Source: an uncultured Prevotellaceae bacterium (GTDB lineage: Bacteria > Bacteroidota > Bacteroidia > Bacteroidales > Bacteroidaceae). From it: DNA of 21,047 nt. This document shows, one piece after another, positions 1-7,870 of this stretch (within the stretch, counting starts at the first letter, position 1; each line of letters starts with the position of its first letter). The DNA lies in contig CALZOH010000022.1 in assembly GCA_945827465.1 (NCBI GenBank), forward strand, positions 1 through 21,047, read 5' to 3'. The position numbers and the translations under genes were made by a program. Below the pieces are notes generated by a model, which was not told the DNA's origin, did no database searches, and was given only the letters and a program-made list of their open reading frames with translations.

Positions 1-100
1 CGATCGTGACGATGCTGACTCGGGTCACACAAAACCCTCAAAACGATCGTGACGACGCTGACTCGGGTCACACAAAACCGTCGTAACGGTCGTGACGACG
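1..100. repeat. 43-bp tandem repeat, about 2.3 copies
   Basis: Units begin at 1, 44 and 87 (period exactly 43). The first two differ at only a few positions, and the third stops matching near position 100. Each unit holds GTGAC and, 13 bases later, GTCAC, so each could fold into a small hairpin. The repeat may continue to the left of the window. No gene lies here. The copies are adjacent with no unique spacers. Confidence 0.85.
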
Positions 101-103
101 AAA

Positions 104-245
104 TTGCGTTCACATTCTTTAATAAATGCAATCGCAACGGTTAAAATGTCACATAGAAGTCTGTATCGCTGTTAACTGTTCGGCCCAATTGCTTTAACAT
201 TCTATAATAACTGCAGTCGCAACGGCCAAAATGTCACATAGAAGT
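104..245. repeat. pair of 57-bp direct repeats offset by 85 bp
   Basis: Bases 104-160 and 189-245 align without gaps at an offset of 85, with scattered substitutions. Both end in the same long run that includes AAAATGTCACATAGAAGT. The pair lies between the 43-bp tandem repeat and its inverted counterpart and appears non-coding. Confidence 0.8.
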
Positions 246-247
246 TA

Positions 248-381
248 GCATCGTCACGATCGTTTCGGCCGTTTCACAACGGTATTGTTTGAATGAATGT
301 TAATATTTCGAGTTAAAATTGTATTTATTTAAAGGTTCGTCGTGATTCGTTTGAGGGTTTTGTCATAGTGATGTTACCATC
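248..381. repeat. inverted counterparts of the 43-bp repeat
   Basis: Bases 248-262 are the exact reverse complement of bases 1-15. Bases 348-363 (CGTTTGAGGGTTTTGT) are the reverse complement of 29-45 with one base missing. The wider stretch 338-381 reads as a diverged inverted copy of the 43-bp unit. Segment 1-381 is therefore a mosaic of direct and inverted copies. No protein-coding evidence was found. Confidence 0.65.
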
Positions 382-479
382 GCAGAGGTTCGTTCGACAG
401 TTTTGTCGTGTTCATATCAGCATCAAAACAGTTCATTTGACCGTCGTGTTATTTATGAAATGATACAAAAACTGTTGAT

Positions 480-565
480 GCGTATCGCATACGCCCTCCA
501 CAGCGGCGAAAAAACAGATGAAACGGCGGTGATGCGTTCGCCGCCATCATTTCGTTTCCGCCCAT
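480..565. repeat. dispersed palindromic repeat, left copy
   Basis: It begins with the small palindrome GCGTAT-CGC-ATACGC (480-494), continues with CATACGCCCTCCAC, and holds an inverted repeat (503-510 with 537-544). It ends in a segment close to CATTTCGTTTCCGCCCA. The same elements recur in the same order, orientation and spacing at 20956-21047: 48 bp separates CATACGCCC from GTTCG in both. The arms can still pair in both copies although the loop has diverged, which suggests selection on structure or a mobile REP/MITE-like origin. Confidence 0.75.
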
Positions 566-682
566 GTGAAAGCGTCTGCCATACTCCCCTACACCAGTTC
601 GGAAAGCATCGAACCTATATCGGATAAAAACATTCCGTCAAATGATTCCGTCCAACGATGCTGCCATCATCAAATTAATCAC

Positions 683-710
683 AAAAAAAGTGCCTCCACA
701 AAGGAGGCAC
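683..710 (-). terminator. rho-independent terminator of the atp operon
   Basis: On the minus strand, an 8-bp perfect GC-rich stem (GTGCCTCC / GGAGGCAC, 690-697 with 703-710) has a 5-base loop and is followed at once by seven T residues. It lies 32 bp past the atpG stop codon, which fits the end of the operon transcript. Confidence 0.92.
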
Positions 711-741
711 CAACAATATAATCATGTAGAAATGATTACAA

Positions 742-1617
742 CTATTGAAATGAAGCACCAACAATGTCCAACAACTCTGACGTAATCGCAGCTTGTCGGG
801 TTTTGTTGTACATTAACGTGAGATCATTGAGTAATTCGTCCGCATTATCGGTCGCAACCTGCATGGCAACCACGCGTGCAGCATGTTCACTGGCCAAACT
901 ATCGAGAATGGCCGTGTATACCTTCAGATACAAGACCTTCGGAATCAATTGCGACACAATCTCCTCACGCGAGGGCTCAACGATATAGTCCGCTACAATC
1001 TTTCCACTAACCGACTCCGACGTAGAAACACTATTGAGGGAGATAGGTAGGAAGTCATCTACGGTCAGAACTTGCGTCGCCGTATTCTTAAAGTGATTGT
1101 AGATAAGGACAACTCGATCGATTTCTTTCTCGGCATAACGCTGCATAAGGGTTGCAGCCAACTGAGCGGCATCGGCATAAGACGGCTTATCAAGCAATGA
1201 AGCATGATTACTATCAAACGAGAAACCCATGCTCTTCACTTTATCTGCCACCTTAGAACCGATTGGGAGTATTTCGATGGAAACACCTTCGCTCCGAAGC
1301 TGTTCTACCACCCGGCCAACCTCTTTGATGACATTTGCATTGAATGCACCGCACAGACTTGAGTTGGAAGAGATAGGAATGACTACTGCCTTATTGACTT
1401 TACGCTGTTCAACAAAGGAAGACGACACTTCTCCCTGCATCTCACTAACAAAGCGCGACATCATTCGATTGAGTTGACGCTCATAAGGAAGCATGCTCTC
1501 AATCGATGCCTGAGCTTTGTGCAACTTGGAAGAAGCTACCAACTTCATGGCACTCGTAATCTTACGCGTACTTTGGACTGAATTGATGCGATTCTTAACT
1601 TCCTTTAGTGATGCCAT
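742..1617 (-). CDS. atpG: ATP synthase F1 subunit gamma
   Basis: This is the central rotor shaft of F1Fo ATP synthase, coupling c-ring rotation to catalysis in the alpha3beta3 head. The 291-aa product has both conserved ends of the family. The N-terminal helix (SLKEVKNRINSVQSTRKIT, then SAMKLVASSKL) and the C-terminal helix (MYNKTRQAAITSELLDIVGA) together form the coiled-coil shaft; between them lies the Rossmann-like domain. Length is normal. It is the last gene of the atp operon, starting 3 bp after the atpA stop and ending just before a strong terminator, so it is probably translated by coupling with atpA. Confidence 0.97.
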   Translation of the reverse strand: MASLKEVKNRINSVQSTRKITSAMKLVASSKLHKAQASIESMLPYERQLNRMMSRFVSEMQGEVSSSFVEQRKVNKAVVIPISSNSSLCGAFNANVIKEVGRVVEQLRSEGVSIEILPIGSKVADKVKSMGFSFDSNHASLLDKPSYADAAQLAATLMQRYAEKEIDRVVLIYNHFKNTATQVLTVDDFLPISLNSVSTSESVSGKIVADYIVEPSREEIVSQLIPKVLYLKVYTAILDSLASEHAARVVAMQVATDNADELLNDLTLMYNKTRQAAITSELLDIVGASFQ

Positions 1618-1620
1618 AGG

Positions 1621-3207
1621 TTAATGTTTAAACTGACTGGATACTTCCTTCGCTACTTTTTCGATGATAGCACTCACTTCATCGGTTAATTTTCCGGCAG
1701 AAAGCACGTCAATAACCGTTTCACGGTAATTAGAGCGCATGATCTGCAAGAAATTCTCCTGGAAGTCCTCAACCTTATCAAGAGGAACATCATGAAGCAA
1801 ACTATGCGTACCACAATATAGAATGGCAATCTGCTCGCCAACAACCATTGGAGAATATTGCGGCTGTACTAACAGTCTGTTATTCTTTCGTCCACGGTCG
1901 AGTGTCATAGCAGTTACAGGATCCATATCTGAAGAGAACTTAGAGAATGCCTCCAACTCACGGTACTGAGCTTGGTCTATCTTCAATGTTCCTGCTATCT
2001 TCTTCATACTTTTGATCTGAGCGGAACCACCAACACGACTCACTGAGATACCAACATCAATAGCCGGACGGAAACCCTGATTAAAGAGATTCGTGTCCAA
2101 ATAGATTTGACCATCGGTAATAGATATCACATTGGTCGGAATATATGCAGACACGTCGCCTGCTTGGGTTTCAATGATTGGCAATGCTGTCAACGAGCCT
2201 CCACCACGAACCTTACCCTTCATGCAGGCAGGTAAATCATTCATTTTCTCTGCTACCTCTGTCTGCGCATTCATCTTGGCGGCACGTTCCAACAAACGAG
2301 AATGCAAATAAAAGACATCACCCGGGTAAGCCTCACGACCGGAAGGACGGCGTAACACCAAAGAGATCTCACGATATGCCACTGCTTGCTTGGACAAATC
2401 ATCAAATACGACCAAAGCATGATAGCCTCTATCTCTAAAATACTCTCCAATTGCAGCTCCTGCGAAAGGCGCATAATATTGCATGGAGGCCGGATCAGCA
2501 GCTGTAGCCGATACAACCGTGGTGTATTTCATGGCACCACGCTCTTTCAACGTATTAACCAAACCTGCAACGGTTGACGCTTTCTGACCAATGGCTACAT
2601 AAATACAATAAACAGGTTCACCCTTTTCAAAGTTTTCCTTTTGATTGATAATCGTATCAATGGCAATGGCCGATTTTCCGGTCTGACGGTCACCAATAAT
2701 CAACTCACGCTGACCACGACCGATGGGAATCATTGAGTCAATCGCTTTCAATCCAGTCTGGAGGGGCTCGTTAACCGGCTGACGGAAAATTACACCAGGC
2801 GCTTTACGGTCCAAAGGCATTTGAAACTTCTCACCTCCGATAGGCAGTCCACCGTCAATGGGCTGTCCCAGAGGATTGATTACACGACCTATCATCTCAT
2901 CGCTCACTTCGATAGAAGCAAGGCGACCGGTACGCTTCACAGTCTGGCCTTCCTTGATTCCTTCGGTAGAGCCTAACAATACGACACCCACGTTATCCTC
3001 TTCAAGATTCATCACGATGGCCATCGTACCATTTTCAAACTCGAGCAACTCATTCTGGGTTGCATTACGCAAACCATACAAACGAGCAACTCCATCACTT
3101 ACTTGAAGCACCTTACCAACCTCTTCGAACTGAACTTCAGCATTTACATTCTGCAATTCATTCAAAAGAAGTTCGGAAACTTCACTCGGTTTTATTTTAT
3201 CAGGCAT
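1621..3207 (-). CDS. atpA: ATP synthase F1 subunit alpha
   Basis: This is the regulatory nucleotide-binding subunit of the F1 head, three copies alternating with beta. The 528-aa product shows the N-terminal beta-barrel (about residues 25-95), the Walker A loop GDRQTGKS at 172-179 with the Q that marks alpha, and the C-terminal helical domain. The motif VGISVSRVGGSAQIKSMK, which supplies the arginine finger to the neighbouring beta subunit, is present. It lies 8 bp downstream of atpH and 3 bp upstream of atpG. Length is slightly above the E. coli protein and normal for Bacteroidota. I see no oddities. Confidence 0.98.
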   Translation of the reverse strand: MPDKIKPSEVSELLLNELQNVNAEVQFEEVGKVLQVSDGVARLYGLRNATQNELLEFENGTMAIVMNLEEDNVGVVLLGSTEGIKEGQTVKRTGRLASIEVSDEMIGRVINPLGQPIDGGLPIGGEKFQMPLDRKAPGVIFRQPVNEPLQTGLKAIDSMIPIGRGQRELIIGDRQTGKSAIAIDTIINQKENFEKGEPVYCIYVAIGQKASTVAGLVNTLKERGAMKYTTVVSATAADPASMQYYAPFAGAAIGEYFRDRGYHALVVFDDLSKQAVAYREISLVLRRPSGREAYPGDVFYLHSRLLERAAKMNAQTEVAEKMNDLPACMKGKVRGGGSLTALPIIETQAGDVSAYIPTNVISITDGQIYLDTNLFNQGFRPAIDVGISVSRVGGSAQIKSMKKIAGTLKIDQAQYRELEAFSKFSSDMDPVTAMTLDRGRKNNRLLVQPQYSPMVVGEQIAILYCGTHSLLHDVPLDKVEDFQENFLQIMRSNYRETVIDVLSAGKLTDEVSAIIEKVAKEVSSQFKH

Positions 3208-3215
3208 AATATTTC

Positions 3216-3782
3216 TTATCCGTGATTAGATATTAAGAATTTATCATCATTGAGCAAACTCTTTTTGATGTTCTTCAGACGACCAGCAATACTCGCATCC
3301 AAACAAGTAGAATCGTACTCCATAATAAACCCTCCTATAATCGAAGGATCTACATTGACAATAAACTCAATTTCATTATTGGTTTTCTCATTTACCAACT
3401 TCTTCAATCGATTGAGCTGAACATCGTCCAAAGAAACCGGAACCGTCAACTCACAATTGATAAGATGATTTTGCTTTCTATAAGAATCGATAAAGGAATG
3501 TGCTATGAATTGAATCATCGTAACACGACGATTCTTCAATACAAGCAGAAAGAACTGTCGAAGACTTTCACATATATCCTTGCCTGCTGCTAAAGTCAGA
3601 ATATGCAACTTCCGGTCATTATCAACAATGGGATTTTCTAAAGTCTGCCGAAGAGAAGGGATAGTCTGAAATGACTCAGTCAATGTCTGCATAGACTGAT
3701 AAACATTCCTCACTTCACCTTTCTCAGACGCAAACTTCAGCAAAGCCTTAGCATAACGCACAGAAATAATTCCTAAATCCAT
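3216..3782 (-). CDS. atpH: ATP synthase F1 subunit delta
   Basis: This subunit joins the top of F1 to the peripheral stalk (the bacterial equivalent of OSCP). The 188-aa product has the family N-terminus (ISVRYAKALLKFASEKGE) and the C-terminal signature region, here FIVNVDPSIIGGFIMEYDST, followed by a short helix (SIAGRLKNIKKSL). Assignment also rests on position, between atpF (gap 2 bp) and atpA (gap 8 bp). Sequence is less conserved than alpha or beta, as usual for delta. Confidence 0.93.
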   Translation of the reverse strand: MDLGIISVRYAKALLKFASEKGEVRNVYQSMQTLTESFQTIPSLRQTLENPIVDNDRKLHILTLAAGKDICESLRQFFLLVLKNRRVTMIQFIAHSFIDSYRKQNHLINCELTVPVSLDDVQLNRLKKLVNEKTNNEIEFIVNVDPSIIGGFIMEYDSTCLDASIAGRLKNIKKSLLNDDKFLISNHG

Positions 3783-3784
3783 AC

Positions 3785-4288
3785 CTACTTATTGAAAATA
3801 GACATTTCATTCAACAGGCTATCGATATACTGCACTTGCTGCTTATCTTCCTGTAAGTTTTTAGCGATTACCTTACTTGCTATTTGAATAGACAAGTTCG
3901 CCACCTCTTCGCGGTTTGCACGCAAGGCTTTCTCACGCTCAGCCACAATTTGCTGACGGGCATCTTCTAAAATCCTATTTCCTTCAGCCGTCGCCCTATC
4001 CTTTGCCTCACGGATAATCTTATCGCGAGTTGCAGTCGCATCCTTCAAAATCTGTGATTGTTGTTGATGCGCTTCCATTAAAATAGCATCGCTTTCAGCC
4101 TTGATGTTTGCTAACTTCTCATTAGCTTCACGAGCACTTTGTAGAGACTCATCAATATATTTCTTTCTTTCCTCTACCATATTAATGATAATAGGAAAAC
4201 CGAATTTGGCCAATATGCCAAAAACGACAAGAAATGCAATGAGCATCCAAAACAACAAGCCGAAATCGGGAGTTAAAAAAGACGGCAT
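3785..4288 (-). CDS. atpF: ATP synthase Fo subunit b
   Basis: This is the peripheral stalk subunit: one N-terminal membrane helix (about residues 8-30 of the chosen product, LLFWMLIAFLVVFGILAKF) followed by a long charged helix to the end, which dimerises and reaches delta. I place the start at 4288 (167 aa, MPSFLTPDFGLLFW). The alternative ATG at 4318 would add ten residues and overlap atpE by 13 bp; the shorter form begins close to the membrane helix, as in other b subunits, and leaves a 17-bp gap after atpE. The longer start cannot be excluded from sequence alone. Confidence 0.9.
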   Translation of the reverse strand: MPSFLTPDFGLLFWMLIAFLVVFGILAKFGFPIIINMVEERKKYIDESLQSAREANEKLANIKAESDAILMEAHQQQSQILKDATATRDKIIREAKDRATAEGNRILEDARQQIVAEREKALRANREEVANLSIQIASKVIAKNLQEDKQQVQYIDSLLNEMSIFNK

Positions 4289-4305
4289 AAATACTTCTGT
4301 GAAAA

Positions 4306-4545
4306 TTAAAGAAGACAAACAACCAATGCAAAGAAGGCAGCACCCTCAACCAATGCGGCAATAATAATCATATTAATACGAATATTACCTGCCATCTCAG
4401 GCTGACGAGCAATTGCATCCATTGCATGTGCACCAATGTTTCCAATACCAATACCGGCACCAATTGTGGCCAAACCTGCACCAACAGCAGCACCTAATTT
4501 AGCTAAGCCAGCAGCGGCCGCTTGTAACAATACTAATGATAACAT
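4306..4545 (-). CDS. atpE: ATP synthase Fo subunit c
   Basis: This is the rotor-ring proteolipid. The 79-aa product forms two membrane helices: a glycine-rich first helix (GAGLATIGAGIGIGNIG), the polar loop ARQPE (46-50) that contacts gamma and epsilon, and a second helix with the ion-carrying carboxylate E67 in ALVEGAAFF. The residue after E67 is Gly then Ala, and the position equivalent to the sodium-ligand Gln of Ilyobacter c appears to be Ile. By comparison this suggests a proton-type site; that is an inference from motif comparison. It lies 48 bp downstream of atpB with no terminator visible between them. Confidence 0.97.
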   Translation of the reverse strand: MLSLVLLQAAAAGLAKLGAAVGAGLATIGAGIGIGNIGAHAMDAIARQPEMAGNIRINMIIIAALVEGAAFFALVVCLL

Positions 4546-4593
4546 AATGTTGTTTTTTAATGATTATACTTTTATTTTACTTTGAATTTCTAC

Positions 4594-5661
4594 TTAATGC
4601 TCCTCTCCACCTTGATGTGAAAGCCCGATAAACACAGAGCTCAACATGGTGAATACAAAAGCTTGAATAAAGGCAACCAATACTTCCAACAGATCCATAA
4701 AGATCATGAGCAAAACGCTAATAGGAGATATGGCCGCACCTTTCGACAATCCCATCTGACAAGTGATAAAAATCACGCATGTCAATGAAATAGCAACGGC
4801 ATGTCCACCAAAAATGTTGGCAAAAAGACGAATCATCAATGCAAAAGGTTTAGTGAATACGCCGAAGAGTTCTATCACGGGAAGAATAGGAATGGGAGCC
4901 TTTAACCACCAAGGTACATCCGGCCAAAATATATCCTTCCAATAATGCTTATTACCGAATATATTGGTAAGAAGCATCGTACACAATGCTAAAAAGAAAG
5001 TGATGGCAATGTTACCGGTCAGATTCGCTCCTCCTGGGAAAATAGGAACTAAACCAATCAGATTCGAGATAAAGATAAAGAAAAAGACGGTCAATAGATA
5101 AGGAGCAAAAAAGCGATAATGCTTCTCGTCAATTGTTTCCTTAATAATGTCATTGTACACAAACATCACAAACATTTCGATGAACCCCACGAAGCCTTTA
5201 GGAGCTTCATCTTCAGGACGCTTGTTTTTATACCAACGCGCACAATAAAGAAAGATGACCAACAAGAGAGCAACTACAATCCACAACTGTAATACATTCT
5301 TAGTTATGGAGAAGTCCCAAACTTTTTGTTCCTGCCCCGAAGCATCTTTTTCACAAATCTTTCCATCTTCATTTAAATACAAACCATTATATACTCCATC
5401 ACCTTCGTGAAATCTGGAAGACATAAATGTTTGTAATCCTTGTGATGTGTATACAATGATTGGTAATGGTATTGACACATGCGAGCCATTAATGGTTGTA
5501 ATATGCCATTCATGGGAATCGCTCGTATGTTCCATTACTAATTCCTGCACATTAATCTCTGTCTGCTCTTCCGCCTCAGACGCGCGGGCCTGAATGGGAA
5601 AAAACATCAACGTGCACAGACAAAGGAGCAGGAAAGACTTATATAGACTTTTTCTTTTCAT
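4594..5661 (-). CDS. atpB: ATP synthase Fo subunit a, with signal peptide and extended N-terminal domain
   Basis: This is the stator channel subunit for ion flow past the c ring. The 355-aa product is longer than E. coli subunit a (271 aa). Residues 1-27 look like a signal peptide (basic start, LLLCLCTLMFF, then ARA-S). They are followed by about 90 soluble residues likely outside the cytoplasmic membrane, then the membrane domain from about 122. The essential arginine is R278 in FALMIRLFANIFGGH, and the last helix carries the conserved AFIQAFVFTMLSSVFIG. The gene overlaps the end of the AtpI-like gene by 23 bp, so the two are probably translationally coupled. Confidence 0.96.
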   Translation of the reverse strand: MKRKSLYKSFLLLCLCTLMFFPIQARASEAEEQTEINVQELVMEHTSDSHEWHITTINGSHVSIPLPIIVYTSQGLQTFMSSRFHEGDGVYNGLYLNEDGKICEKDASGQEQKVWDFSITKNVLQLWIVVALLLVIFLYCARWYKNKRPEDEAPKGFVGFIEMFVMFVYNDIIKETIDEKHYRFFAPYLLTVFFFIFISNLIGLVPIFPGGANLTGNIAITFFLALCTMLLTNIFGNKHYWKDIFWPDVPWWLKAPIPILPVIELFGVFTKPFALMIRLFANIFGGHAVAISLTCVIFITCQMGLSKGAAISPISVLLMIFMDLLEVLVAFIQAFVFTMLSSVFIGLSHQGGEEH

Positions 5662-6043
5662 TCAATACCTTTTCATTATGGATAAACAAGAAACTTTCAC
5701 TCACCATTGTTAATAAAAACAATACTGAAAAGCATGCCATAAATGACGTACGAACCGGTTTGTCATACATCACTGAGGCAATCAGCAATATCGCACCGCA
5801 AAGAATAAAACGCAAGACTGTATGAAGCATATAAAATCGTACTACTGCCTGCGCATCAGATGCCAACACTTTACGATAATAGCAGAATGAGAGCAATGAA
5901 TAAACCAATAACAACGCTGCCGACGACATCAGCATCCAATAAGGAAATGAGGTACATCCCAATACACACACAGCTACCCCTATAATTGCAGCAACTGCTA
6001 CTATATAAGTGAGCAATGTCGTATAAAGAAATTGGCGATACAT
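5639..6043 (-). CDS. AtpI-like four-helix membrane protein in the atp operon
   Basis: The 134-aa product has four hydrophobic segments (about residues 8-30, 35-55, 70-88 and 96-118) and a basic C-terminal tail ending in NEKKKSI. I do not recognise a strong motif. Its place directly before atpB, its size and its four-helix layout match the AtpI/Atp1 accessory proteins that help assemble the c ring, or carry Mg2+ in some bacteria. Function is inferred from position. It lies 18 bp after atpC, and its end overlaps the atpB start by 23 bp. An unrelated small membrane protein with convergent layout is the alternative. Confidence 0.75.
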   Translation of the reverse strand: MYRQFLYTTLLTYIVAVAAIIGVAVCVLGCTSFPYWMLMSSAALLLVYSLLSFCYYRKVLASDAQAVVRFYMLHTVLRFILCGAILLIASVMYDKPVRTSFMACFSVLFLLTMVSESFLFIHNEKVLNEKKKSI

Positions 6044-6061
6044 TGTTATTATATTAAGTTA

Positions 6062-6298
6062 TTACTCTACTTCAACACAAACAGAGACTTCATTATTGGC
6101 TACTTCAATGAACCCTCCCAAAATATTGATTGTCTGTTTCTCGGATGATTGATATGATAACTTTCCGGCCTTCAGACTGGAGATAATCGGTGCATGCTGA
6201 TTAAGCACCTCAAACTCTCCTTTTGTGCCCGGAACCGTTACCGATTCAGCGTCTCCTTGAAATAAGATTCTTTCCGGCGATACGATTGTCAGTTTCAT
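6062..6298 (-). CDS. atpC: ATP synthase F1 subunit epsilon, short form
   Basis: This is the rotor subunit at the foot of gamma. The 78-aa product covers only the N-terminal beta-sandwich: LTIVSPERILFQGDAESVTV, then GTKGEFEVLNQHAPIISSL with the conserved NHAP-like motif, then a GGFIEV strand near the end. Typical epsilon subunits have about 130-140 residues, with a C-terminal two-helix domain that inhibits ATP hydrolysis; that domain is absent, and the stop codon is followed after 18 bp by the next gene. Short epsilon subunits are usual in Bacteroides relatives, so this is probably native rather than a truncation. It starts 3 bp after atpD. Confidence 0.93.
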   Translation of the reverse strand: MKLTIVSPERILFQGDAESVTVPGTKGEFEVLNQHAPIISSLKAGKLSYQSSEKQTINILGGFIEVANNEVSVCVEVE

Positions 6299-6301
6299 CT
6301 T

Positions 6302-7831
6302 TTATTTTCCTTTAGCCTCTTCAAGCAACTTCTTACCTTTTTCGATAGCTTCTTCGATAGTACCTACATTCAAGAAGGCCTGTTCGGGCAGATAATCCAC
6401 TTCACCATCAAGAATCATATTGAATCCCTTGATACAGTCTTCCAACGATACCATCACACCGGGAAGTCCCGTAAACTGTGATGCAACCGTAAAGGGCTGA
6501 CTCAAGAAACGCTGAACACGACGCGCGCGATTCACCGTCAATTTATCTTCATCCGACAACTCATCCATACCCAAGATGGCAATGATGTCCTGAAGTTCAT
6601 TATATTTCTGCAGGATTTGCTTTACTCTCTGCGCACAATCATAATGTTCTTTACCTATAATCGACGCATCCAATATTCTTGATGATGATGCCAACGGATC
6701 AACGGCCGGATAAATACCCAACTCTGTAATCTTTCTACTCAATACTGTAGTAGCATCCAAGTGTGAGAAGGTGGTAGCAGGAGCAGGGTCTGTCAAGTCA
6801 TCTGCAGGCACATATACAGCCTGAATGGAAGTAATAGATCCGCTCTTAGTTGAAGTAATACGTTCCTGCATGGCACCCATTTCACTGGCAAGCGTTGGTT
6901 GATAACCTACAGCCGAAGGCATACGGCCCAGCAATGCTGACACCTCAGAACCAGCCTGAGTAAAACGGAAAATATTATCAATAAAGAACAAGATATCAGA
7001 CATCTTTCCTTCCTTGGCACCTTGATCGCGGAATGACTCTGCAACGGTCAAACCCGACAATGCTACCGAAGCACGTGCACCAGGAGGCTCATTCATCTGA
7101 CCATACACCAAGGTTGCTTGGCTCTTGGCAACTTCATTATAATCAACCTTAGAAAGATCCCAATGTCCTTCCTCCATTGACTTCTTAAACTCTTCGCCAT
7201 ATTTAATAACACCGGCTTCGATCATTTCTCGGAGCATGTCATTACCTTCGCGAGTACGCTCACCCACACCGGCAATTACAGAATAACCATCGTGACCTTT
7301 TGCCACATTGTTAATCAACTCCATAATCAACACAGTTTTACCTACACCGGCACCACCGAACAAACCAACCTTTCCACCCTTAACATAAGGTTCCAAAAGG
7401 TCAATTACCTTGATACCGGTTGTCAGAATCTCCTGCGAAGTTTTCAGATCCTCGAACTTCGGAGGTGCATGATGAATAGGAGCCGCACCGGTATAATCAA
7501 AGTCTTTCATACCATCAATAGCTTCTCCTACAACGTTCAACAAACGTCCTTTGATCTGGTCACCTACCGGCATACAGATAGGAGCGCCGGTCTGTTTAAC
7601 CTCCAAACCTCTCTGCAAACCATCCGTACTATCCATGGCAACAGTGCGAACGGTATCTTCTCCTATATGTTGCTCTACTTCGAGCACAAGTGGTTTCTCG
7701 CCTTTCCGCTCTACTTCAATTGCATCATGAATTTTTGGCAAAACGTCTGCAGAGTTCTTTCCATTCGTATCAAAGGATACGTCTACAACAGGTCCGACTA
7801 CTTGGGAAATACGCCCATTTATTTGTGTCAT
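6302..7831 (-). CDS. atpD: ATP synthase F1 subunit beta (catalytic)
   Basis: This is the catalytic subunit of the F1 head. The 509-aa product has the N-terminal barrel, Walker A GGAGVGKT at 159-166, the catalytic glutamate in GVGERTREGND (E191, R192), the NEPPGARASVALSGLTVAE segment and the C-terminal region LPEQAFLNVG. Between residues about 205 and 235 there is an extra segment (KYGEEFKKSMEEGHWDL and onward) compared with the E. coli protein (460 aa), which accounts for much of the extra length. It is the first atp gene and begins 39 bp after pfkA with no terminator or recognisable promoter between them. Confidence 0.98.
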   Translation of the reverse strand: MTQINGRISQVVGPVVDVSFDTNGKNSADVLPKIHDAIEVERKGEKPLVLEVEQHIGEDTVRTVAMDSTDGLQRGLEVKQTGAPICMPVGDQIKGRLLNVVGEAIDGMKDFDYTGAAPIHHAPPKFEDLKTSQEILTTGIKVIDLLEPYVKGGKVGLFGGAGVGKTVLIMELINNVAKGHDGYSVIAGVGERTREGNDMLREMIEAGVIKYGEEFKKSMEEGHWDLSKVDYNEVAKSQATLVYGQMNEPPGARASVALSGLTVAESFRDQGAKEGKMSDILFFIDNIFRFTQAGSEVSALLGRMPSAVGYQPTLASEMGAMQERITSTKSGSITSIQAVYVPADDLTDPAPATTFSHLDATTVLSRKITELGIYPAVDPLASSSRILDASIIGKEHYDCAQRVKQILQKYNELQDIIAILGMDELSDEDKLTVNRARRVQRFLSQPFTVASQFTGLPGVMVSLEDCIKGFNMILDGEVDYLPEQAFLNVGTIEEAIEKGKKLLEEAKGK

Positions 7832-7870
7832 CTTATCTTATTATTTTATTATTGTCACTATTAATTGATT

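Noticed and set aside
1..100. CRISPR array
   Set aside because: The 43-bp units are directly adjacent with no unique spacers, and no cas gene is present.
403..627. Plus-strand open frame of 74 codons
   Set aside because: It lies across the dispersed palindromic repeat, has no recognisable domain and runs against all other genes.
4289..4318. Upstream start for atpF
   Set aside because: It would overlap atpE and add ten residues before the membrane helix; the start at 4288 is the better fit, though not proven.
7292..7864. Plus-strand open frame of 190 codons opposite atpD
   Set aside because: It is antisense to well-conserved atpD sequence and shows no family features; the same holds for 10295-10915 opposite panB and the other plus-strand frames.
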